Shown: positions 57,809 to 64,000 of the stretch, one piece after another
Numbering within the stretch: position 1 is the stretch's first letter
How the letters are laid out: each line of letters starts with the position of its first letter
Made by a program: the position numbers and the translations under genes
The notes under the pieces: model-generated
What the model saw: the letters and a program-made list of their open reading frames with translations, nothing else
Databases searched by the model: none
What the model was told of the DNA's origin: nothing
From: Paraburkholderia bannensis
GTDB taxonomy: Bacteria > Pseudomonadota > Gammaproteobacteria > Burkholderiales > Burkholderiaceae
DNA: 64,000 nucleotides
NCBI RefSeq assembly: GCF_014200455.1
Contig: NZ_JACHBW010000003.1
Coordinates: forward strand, 62,001-126,000
Direction of reading: 5' to 3'

Positions 57809-58150
57809 ATGCCTCAAATCGTGGTGCTGCCCCATGTCGAACTGTGCCCTGAAGGTGCGGTGATCGACGCCAAGCCGGGTGAGAGCGTGTGCGACGCGCT
57901 GCTGGAACATGGCATCGCAATCGAACACGCCTGCGAAAAGTCGTGTGCCTGCACGACCTGTCACGTGATCGTGCGCGAAGGCTTCAACGCGCTCGAACCG
58001 TCGGAAGAACTCGAAGACGACCTGCTCGACAAGGCATGGGGTCTGGAGCCCACTTCGCGACTGTCGTGCCAGGCGCTCGTGCCGGCCGAGGATGACCTCG
58101 TGGTCGAGATTCCGCGTTACTCGATCAATCACGCGAAGGAAAACCACTGA
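57809..58150 (+). CDS. fdx: [2Fe-2S] ferredoxin of the Isc system
   Basis: A 113-residue adrenodoxin-type ferredoxin that supplies electrons for Fe-S assembly. The cluster ligands are Cys42, Cys48, Cys51 and Cys87 ([12 protein letters not shown] and RLSCQA), at the same positions as in the E. coli protein, with the extra Cys46 also conserved. Confidence 0.98.
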   Translation: MPQIVVLPHVELCPEGAVIDAKPGESVCDALLEHGIAIEHACEKSCACTTCHVIVREGFNALEPSEELEDDLLDKAWGLEPTSRLSCQALVPAEDDLVVEIPRYSINHAKENH

Positions 58151-58176
58151 TCCATCCCAAAGAGGAGCGCGCAGAC

Positions 58177-58374
58177 ATGAAATGGACCGATACGCAGGAC
58201 ATCGCGGTGGCGTTGACGGATACCCATCCGGATGTCGACCCGCAGTATGTGCGCTTCACCGATCTGCATCGCTGGATCACCGAACTCGAAGGTTTCGACG
58301 ACGATCCCGAGCGTTCGAACGAGAAGATTCTCGAAGCGATCCAGGCGGCATGGATTGACGACGCGGCGTATTGA
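58177..58374 (+). CDS. iscX: Fe-S assembly protein IscX
   Basis: A 65-residue acidic protein of the IscX/YfhJ family ([34 protein letters not shown]). It binds IscS and iron and is a modulator of cluster assembly. GAGGAG lies upstream, and it starts 26 bases after fdx. A long terminator closes the operon. Confidence 0.96.
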   Translation: MKWTDTQDIAVALTDTHPDVDPQYVRFTDLHRWITELEGFDDDPERSNEKILEAIQAAWIDDAAY

Positions 58375-58402
58375 TTCACGTCGATTCCGCGTTTAGACAA
58401 TG

Positions 58403-58438
58403 AAAAAGGCGATTCACCTGCACGGTGAATCGCCTTTT
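58403..58438 (+). terminator. Rho-independent terminator of the isc operon
   Basis: Stem AAAAGGCGATTCACC/GGTGAATCGCCTTTT with a short loop, ending in T5. It also faces the convergent glycine-zipper gene. Confidence 0.88.
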
Positions 58439-58458
58439 TGTTGGGTGCGCTGACGCAG

Positions 58459-59202
58459 TTAAGCCGCAGCGAGCGTGCCGTGTTCGATCCGCACGCGCTG
58501 GCCTTGCTGGAACGGCGGCGCTTCGTGATACGTGAAGTAGCGCGTCTTGCCGTTATCCATGCGCACGCGAACCGAATACGCGGTGGTGCTGCGCAGATGC
58601 TTTTCCACCGAGTTACCGGCCAGACCGCCGCCCAGTGCGCCCAGCAGCGTCATGGCCGTGCGGCCGCCACCCGCGCCGAACTGGTTGCCGACCACGCCGC
58701 CCGCCACTGCGCCGCCCACCGCACCGATGCCGGTGCCGTGACCTTCCTGACGCGTAGCGGAAATGCTTTCGACGACGCCGCACGCGGCGCACGCCGGCTG
58801 TTGTTGCTGCGCTTCCTGGGCGTACTGTTGTTGTTGCGTGTATTGCGGCGGCGGGGCGGCGGGCGCCTGTGCGGTCTGTGCCTGCTGCTGCTGGATTGGC
58901 GTGGGCTGCGCAGGCGCGGTGTTCTGTGCATATTGCGCACTCGTCGCCGGTGTGGCGGCGTGCGTGGAATCGACCACCGGCTGCGAAGCCATCACGGTCG
59001 TCTGGCCGGTCTGGCTCTGCGCGCTTTGCTCGGGGTTGCTGGAGGCTTTCGGGAACACGCCGGTAATAGCCGCGGTCGCCGCCAGGCTCGCTACGATCAC
59101 TGCGCCAGCCGCGGTGGCAATGAGCGGATGAATCCGACGATTGGTGGTCGAATTCGATGCCGGTGTGGTCTGTGTGGTCAGTTTCGGATCAGGAGAGTTC
59201 AT
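58459..59202 (-). CDS. Glycine-zipper 2TM-domain membrane protein
   Basis: A 247-residue protein. A cytosolic Thr/Ser-rich segment is followed by one transmembrane helix (IATAAGAVIVASLAATAAITGVF, about residues 29-51), then a long Gln/Ala/Pro-rich linker with poly-Gln runs. Next is a glycine-zipper region (GIGAVGGAVAGGVVGNQFGAGGGRTAMTLLGALGGGLAGN, about 157-196), then a compact C-terminal domain (YSVRVRMDNGKTRYFTYHEAPPFQQGQRVRIEHGTL). The CAAC-type CACAAC pair (ACAACGVVES) is conserved in relatives. It may span the envelope; the function is unknown. ATG 59202 has GGAG upstream. Confidence 0.8.
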   Translation of the reverse strand: MNSPDPKLTTQTTPASNSTTNRRIHPLIATAAGAVIVASLAATAAITGVFPKASSNPEQSAQSQTGQTTVMASQPVVDSTHAATPATSAQYAQNTAPAQPTPIQQQQAQTAQAPAAPPPQYTQQQQYAQEAQQQQPACAACGVVESISATRQEGHGTGIGAVGGAVAGGVVGNQFGAGGGRTAMTLLGALGGGLAGNSVEKHLRSTTAYSVRVRMDNGKTRYFTYHEAPPFQQGQRVRIEHGTLAAA

Positions 59203-59570
59203 GACAGGCTCCGTCTTTTGCAGAGTTGGTTCGAAAGAAAATTCGGTAAATCTCGTCAAATCAGTGTGAGCCAATCCTGCGATCCGGGCGTTTCAATCTG
59301 TAACCTCTTGCGCAGGGCGGCGCGTCCGAAACCGCGCGGGCTTGACCGGCTTCACGTCGGAGCATTGCCCAGCCTTGCACGGCGCGGTTTTCCATCCATA
59401 TGCGCAAAGGACATGCCCGCCGCGCGCCCGTCTGCACGCGGCATCTTTTACCTCAGGTTACAAATAATTGCCTGTTTCGCGCTGCCGATCACCAGCCGCT
59501 CGCCAAAAAGAAACGGGGCGCATGCGGCGTGAACCGCATGCGCCCCGTTCGGGCTGAATCCGTCAGCGAC
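59203..59570. other. Spacer between glycine-zipper gene and lysS
   Basis: 368 bp. It contains the lysS terminator at 59505-59549 and the upstream region of the glycine-zipper gene. No other gene or clear promoter hexamers were seen. Confidence 0.5.
59505..59549 (-). terminator. Rho-independent terminator after lysS
   Basis: A 16-bp perfect stem AACGGGGCGCATGCGG/CCGCATGCGCCCCGTT with a six-base loop. On the minus strand it is followed by TTCTTTTT. Confidence 0.88.
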
Positions 59571-61115
59571 TTAGTCTTCGCGGCGCAGGTGCGGGAAGAG
59601 CAGGACGTCGCGAATCGTCGCGCTGTTGGTCAGCAGCATGACAAGACGGTCGATGCCGATACCGCAACCGCCCGTCGGAGGCATACCGTATTCGAGCGCG
59701 CGAATGTAGTCGGCGTCGTAGAACATGGCTTCTTCGTCGCCCGCATCTTTTTGCTCGACCTGCTTCTTGAAGCGTGCGGCCTGGTCTTCCGGATCGTTCA
59801 GCTCCGAGAAACCATTGGCGATCTCGCGGCCCGTGATGAACAGCTCGAAGCGCTCGGTGATGCCCGGCATCGTGTCCGATGCGCGTGCGAGCGGCGACAC
59901 TTCCACGGGGTAATCGATGATGAAGGTCGGCTCCCACAGCTGCGATTCAGCCGTTTCTTCGAACAGCGCCAGTTGCAGCGCGCCCACGCCGGCGTTCAGG
60001 AACTGCGGCTGCTCGGCATCCACGCCGAACTTCTTCAGTTCCGTGCGCAGGAATGCGGCATCGGCGAGTTGTTCGTTCGTGTACTGCGGCGCGTACTTCT
60101 GGATCGCCTGCACGATCGTGAGGCGGTGGAACGGCTTCGCCAGATCGAGTTCGCGGCCCTGGTATTCGAGCGTGGCGCTGCCGCTTGCGTCGATAGCCGC
60201 CTGGCGGATCAGTTGTTCCGTGAAGTCCATCAGCCAGCGGTAATCCGTGTACGCGGCGTAGAACTCCATCATCGTGAATTCCGGATTGTGACGCGGCGAA
60301 ACGCCTTCGTTACGGAAATTCCGGTTGATTTCGAACACGCGTTCGAAGCCGCCCACGATGAGGCGCTTCAGATACAGCTCGGGCGCGATACGCATGTACA
60401 TCTGCATATCGAGCGCGTTGTGGTGCGTGATGAACGGCTTGGCCGCCGCGCCGCCCGGGATCGGGTGCAGCATCGGCGTTTCGACTTCCATGAAGTTCGC
60501 CTCCGCCATGAAGCGGCGCACCGACGAGATCGCCTTGGTGCGCGCCACGAACGTGTCGCGCGATTCCGGCGTGACGATCAGGTCGACATAGCGCTGGCGA
60601 TAGCGCATTTCCTGGTCGGCGAGACCGTGGAACTTGTCCGGCAGCGGGCGCAGCGACTTCGACAACAGGCGCAGTTCCGTGCAGCGCACCGACAGCTCGC
60701 CCTTGTTGGTGCGGAACAGCACGCCGGTGGCCGCGACGATATCGCCCAGGTCCCACTTCTTGAAGGCGTCGTAGGTGGCTTCGCCCACATCGGCGGGCGT
60801 GATGAAGAACTGGATCTGGCCCGAACCGTCGCGCACCGTCGCGAAGCTCGCCTTGCCCATCACGCGCTTGAGCATCATGCGCCCGGCAATCTTCACTTCG
60901 AGCGGATTCGCTTCGAGTGCGTCTTTGTCGGTGTCGGCGTGATCGCGCTGCAGGTCGGCGGCGTGGTGGGTGGGGCGGAAGTCGTTCGGGAAGGCGACGC
61001 CTGCCTCGCGCAGCGCGCGCAGTTTCTCGCGGCGCTCGGCGATGATCTGGTTGTCGTCGATATCAGGCGCGGCGCTGGGCGTGTTCTGCGCGTTCTGCTG
61101 GGTCGGTTCGGTCAT
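59571..61115 (-). CDS. lysS: Lysyl-tRNA synthetase, class II
   Basis: A 514-residue enzyme that attaches lysine to its tRNA. The N-terminal OB-fold anticodon-binding domain (about residues 65-170) is followed by the class II core: motif 1 near [30 protein letters not shown], motif 2 [26 protein letters not shown], and motif 3 [15 protein letters not shown]. It lies downstream of prfB on the same strand, as in E. coli (prfB-lysS), so they are probably co-transcribed. Confidence 0.98.
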   Translation of the reverse strand: MTEPTQQNAQNTPSAAPDIDDNQIIAERREKLRALREAGVAFPNDFRPTHHAADLQRDHADTDKDALEANPLEVKIAGRMMLKRVMGKASFATVRDGSGQIQFFITPADVGEATYDAFKKWDLGDIVAATGVLFRTNKGELSVRCTELRLLSKSLRPLPDKFHGLADQEMRYRQRYVDLIVTPESRDTFVARTKAISSVRRFMAEANFMEVETPMLHPIPGGAAAKPFITHHNALDMQMYMRIAPELYLKRLIVGGFERVFEINRNFRNEGVSPRHNPEFTMMEFYAAYTDYRWLMDFTEQLIRQAAIDASGSATLEYQGRELDLAKPFHRLTIVQAIQKYAPQYTNEQLADAAFLRTELKKFGVDAEQPQFLNAGVGALQLALFEETAESQLWEPTFIIDYPVEVSPLARASDTMPGITERFELFITGREIANGFSELNDPEDQAARFKKQVEQKDAGDEEAMFYDADYIRALEYGMPPTGGCGIGIDRLVMLLTNSATIRDVLLFPHLRRED

Positions 61116-61247
61116 GATGGCTCGGGTTCTTGGAGTTCGATTCCGGCAGCGCCGGGCATCGCGGGCAATCTCGACGATGCCGGGCTGCGGGAGAGGGCGG
61201 CGGCTGGGCGGCTACTGAGCGGCAGCGCCGCCGTGGCGCGCAATAAA

Positions 61248-62352
61248 TTACACGCCCTGTTTCAGGCTTGCGCTGATGAAGGCGTCGAGATCGCCGTCGA
61301 GCACGGCCTTGGTGTTGCTGATTTCGACGTTGGTGCGCAGATCCTTGATACGGCTGTTATCGAGCACGTAGGAGCGGATCTGGTGACCCCAGCCCACATC
61401 CGACTTGCCCGCTTCGAGCTTGTCCTGCTCGCTCTGGCGCTTGCGCATTTCGGCTTCATAGAGGCGCGATTTGAGCATGGCCATGGCTTCGGCGCGGTTG
61501 CGGTGCTGCGAGCGGTCGTTCTGGCACTGCACGACGATGCCCGACGGCACGTGCGTGATACGCACGGCGGAGTCGGTCTTGTTGATGTGCTGACCACCCG
61601 CGCCCGAAGCGCGGTAGGTGTCGATACGCAGATCGGCCGGATTGACTTCGATCTCGAACGAATCGTCGATTTCCGGATACACGAACACCGACGAGAACGA
61701 CGTATGACGCCCGCCCGACGAGTCGAACGGCGACTTGCGCACGAGGCGGTGAATGCCGGTTTCGGTGCGCAGGAAGCCGTAGGCGTATTCGCCTTCGACC
61801 TTGATCGTCGCGCTCTTGATGCCGGCGACGTCGCCTTCCGATTCTTCCAGCACTTCGGTCTTGAAGCCCTTGCGCTCGCAGTAACGCACGTACTGGCGCA
61901 GCAGCATGGACGCCCAGTCGCAGGCTTCGGTGCCGCCGGCGCCGGCCTGGATGTCGATAAAGGCGTTGTTCGGGTCGGCCGGGTTCGCGAACATGCGGCG
62001 GAACTCGACGTCGGCCACGCGCTTTTCGATCTCCTGGGCATCGGCTTCGATGGAGACGAGGGTGTCCTCATCGCCTTCTTCGCGTGCCATCTCGAAGAGA
62101 TCCTGGGTGTCGCGCGTGTCGTTCTCGATACCGTCGAGCGTGTGCACGACGCCTTCGAGCAGTTTCTTTTCCTTGCCGAGACCCTGTGCGTGCTTGGCAT
62201 CATTCCAGACGTTGGGGTCTTCGAGTTCGCTATTGACTTCGACGAGCCGTCGGGCTTTTACGTCGTAGTCAAAGATACCCCCGTAGCTCGCCTGCGCGTG
62301 AGCGCAGGTCCGCCAAAAGGGCTTCGATCGCGTTGAGACGTTCCGCTTCCAT
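61248..62352 (-). CDS. prfB: Peptide chain release factor 2 with programmed +1 frameshift
   Basis: RF2 of 367 residues when the frameshift is made. ATG 62352 starts a 27-codon reading [20 protein letters not shown]..., which meets TGA (62271-62269) in the context CTT TGA C, with an SD-like GGGGG just upstream. A +1 shift on CTT continues into GAC TAC GAC in the second frame. RF2 itself recognises TGA, giving autoregulation as in E. coli. The anticodon-mimic tripeptide SPF and the GGQ motif ([11 protein letters not shown]) are present. It is followed by lysS. Confidence 0.95.
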
Positions 62353-62492
62353 TTTTGTCGTGATCCGGCTTGTAAAGCACGCAATTATAGCCGATCGGGC
62401 ATGGCTTCGCCCTGCCTAAAGGCCCGCGCCGCGCAGGGCGCGGCCGCGTTTTGGCACGTGAGCGGATCAGAGCGGCGCGACTTGTGACAGGG

Positions 62493-64000
62493 TCAGAGCG
62501 CCGCGTGCTCCACCACCAGTTGCACGCGCGACACGCCGTTCCAGGTGTCGCGCACGAGCCGGTAGGCGACGGTGGTGTGTTGCGGCAGCGTTTCGGTGTG
62601 GTTGAACCAGATCGCGTTGAAGCGCTGGCGCCCGCGCAGCAGCTGCAGCTTCAGGTGCTTGTCCTTCACGAGCGCCTGTGAAGCGACCTCGAATTCGCCC
62701 GAAAACACCGGCGCCGGGAAGCCCTGGCCCCACACTGCCGCGTCGAGCATTTCGACGAAATCGGGCGTGAAATAGGCATCTTCCAGATCGCCGTCGGTTT
62801 CCACGGTGCGCGAAAGGGCTTCTGCGCTCAGCCATTCGCGGCCCACGCGCTCGAACGCTTCGGCGAATCGCGGCACGTCGGCGGCGGCGAGCGTCATGCC
62901 CGCGGCCATCGCGTGGCCGCCAAACTTGTGAATCAGACCAGGCTCGCGCTTGGAAATCAGGTCGATGGCGTCGCGCAGATGGAAGCCGGGAATCGAGCGG
63001 CCCGAACCCTTGACGAGTTCGCCGTTGTCGTCCGCCGGCGCAAAGGTGAAGGCCGGGCGGTGGAACTTCTCCTTCAACCGACCCGCGACGATACCGATCA
63101 CGCCCTGATGCCAGCCCTCGTTGAACAGCGTGATCGTGGCGTTACCCTGCGGATCGACATCGGCGAGATCGGCCAGCGCCTGCTGCTGCATGCCCGCTTC
63201 GATCTCGCGGCGTTCGCGGTTCATTCCGTCGAGCTGCTGGGCGAGTTCCCAGGCGCGGCCCGCGTCGTCGGTGGTCAGCAACTCGATGCCCAGCGACATG
63301 TCCGAAAGTCGTCCCGCCGCGTTCAGGCGCGGCCCGAGCGCAAAGCCCATATCGAAGCCCGAGGCGCTTTTCGCTTCGCGGCCCGCGGCGCGAAAGAGCG
63401 CGGCGATGCCCGGCTGCATGCGGCCGTTGCGAATGCGCTGCAGGCCCTGCGCGACCAGCACGCGATTGTTGGCATCGAGCTTCACGACGTCGGCGACGGT
63501 GCCGAGCGCGACCAGATCGAGCAGGCCGTCCAGACGCGGCTCCGGACGCTCCTCGTTGAACGCGCCGCGCCGGCGCATTTCGGCGCGCAGCGCGAGCAGC
63601 GTGTAGAACATCACGCCCACGCCCGCGATGCACTTGCTCGGAAACTCGCAGCCCGGCTGGTTCGGATTGACGATCGCGCGCGCGTCGGGAAGCGTGTCGC
63701 CGGGCAAATGGTGATCGGTCACGAGCACTTCGATGCCGAGTTCGTTGGCCGCTTCCACGCCTTCCACGCTGGCGATACCGTTATCCACGGTGATCAGCAC
63801 GTCGGGCGGGCCGCCCTTGCGCTGCGCGGCGAGTGCGACGATTTCGGGCGTCAGGCCATAGCCGTACTCGAAGCGGTTGGGCACCAGATAGTCGATCTGC
63901 GCGCCCATCATGCGCAGGCCGCGCACGGCCACGGCACAGGCGGTCGCGCCGTCGCAGTCGTAGTCGGCGACCACCAGCATGCGGCAGTCGGCTTCGAGCG
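62493..64000 (-). CDS. recJ: Single-strand exonuclease RecJ, 3' part (5' end off window)
   Basis: The C-terminal 502 residues or so of RecJ. The DHH domain motifs are VADYDCDGATA, ITVDNG, TDHHLPG, and the DHHA1 motif FGGHAMAAGM. The reading frame is open through the window edge. RecJ degrades 5' single-stranded ends in recombination and repair. It sits upstream of prfB on the same strand, with 140 bases between. Confidence 0.96.
   Translation of the reverse strand, partial: LEADCRMLVVADYDCDGATACAVAVRGLRMMGAQIDYLVPNRFEYGYGLTPEIVALAAQRKGGPPDVLITVDNGIASVEGVEAANELGIEVLVTDHHLPGDTLPDARAIVNPNQPGCEFPSKCIAGVGVMFYTLLALRAEMRRRGAFNEERPEPRLDGLLDLVALGTVADVVKLDANNRVLVAQGLQRIRNGRMQPGIAALFRAAGREAKSASGFDMGFALGPRLNAAGRLSDMSLGIELLTTDDAGRAWELAQQLDGMNRERREIEAGMQQQALADLADVDPQGNATITLFNEGWHQGVIGIVAGRLKEKFHRPAFTFAPADDNGELVKGSGRSIPGFHLRDAIDLISKREPGLIHKFGGHAMAAGMTLAAADVPRFAEAFERVGREWLSAEALSRTVETDGDLEDAYFTPDFVEMLDAAVWGQGFPAPVFSGEFEVASQALVKDKHLKLQLLRGRQRFNAIWFNHTETLPQHTTVAYRLVRDTWNGVSRVQLVVEHAAL

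Noticed and set aside
62269..62352. In-frame TGA early in prfB, as if the gene were broken
   Set aside because: It is the known programmed +1 frameshift site CTT TGA C with an SD-like element; the second frame continues the RF2 sequence.

Overview
This 64 kb window is high-GC chromosomal DNA that reads as a Burkholderia-group betaproteobacterium, most likely Paraburkholderia or a close relative. The evidence is the gene content and fusions: a dihydrolipoyl dehydrogenase carrying its own lipoyl domain, a two-lipoyl AceF, a phasin for polyhydroxyalkanoate granules, an argA/hrpA divergent pair, glnA-ntrB-ntrC, and a complete iscRSUA-hscBA-fdx-iscX cluster next to lysS-prfB-recJ. I see no phage, insertion sequence, CRISPR array or integrated island. 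It is core chromosome, so most items of interest are regulatory sites, unusual domain variants and small uncharacterised genes.

Layout. 1-4.7 kb: the 5' end of a lipoprotein gene, a small exported protein, a glutathione S-transferase, a small conserved-looking ORF, then a disulfide oxidoreductase-cupin-phosphodiesterase run. 4.8-8.6 kb (minus strand): an MHS-type transporter, yggX and argA. 8.6-17.3 kb: hrpA, then an exported beta-propeller protein, a membrane sterol-desaturase/fatty-acid-hydroxylase, an EI24-type membrane protein and a MoCF-domain protein. 17.4-23 kb: a rhodanese, then the nitrogen-control block glnA-glnL-glnG, preceded by a sigma-54 promoter and several NtrC-like dyads. 23-28 kb: an S9 peptidase, exodeoxyribonuclease III, and a flavin oxidoreductase divergent from a PadR regulator with a striking 30-bp operator-like repeat. 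28 kb: initiator tRNA-fMet with a textbook promoter and terminator. 28.2-34.3 kb: an exported protein, an Asp/Glu racemase, a CodA-like deaminase, oligopeptidase A and folD.

34.6-44.4 kb: a FixL/FixJ-like two-component pair divergent from the pyruvate dehydrogenase operon aceE-aceF-lpdA. 44.7-47.7 kb: a phasin, a D-Ala-D-Ala endopeptidase and a small HTH protein. 47.8-51 kb: an IclR regulator divergent from lutA-lutB (lactate oxidation; no lutC seen in this window). 51.2-58.4 kb: a small membrane protein, a low-molecular-weight tyrosine phosphatase, then the Isc iron-sulfur operon with two tandem IscR boxes and an internal terminator after iscA. 58.5-64 kb (minus): a glycine-zipper protein, lysS, prfB with the programmed +1 frameshift, and recJ running off the end.

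The modules are linked. GlnL/GlnG very likely act on the NtrC sites in front of glnA in the same cluster. IscR very likely autoregulates its own operon. The PAS kinase/regulator pair sits back to back with pyruvate dehydrogenase and may tune it. I found no system that I can call clearly new. The best candidates for undescribed biology are the beta-propeller/di-iron hydroxylase/EI24 run (13.4-16.5 kb), the orphan two-component system facing aceE, the CodA-like enzyme with an altered active-site residue, and the NtrC protein with a long glycine/alanine linker.
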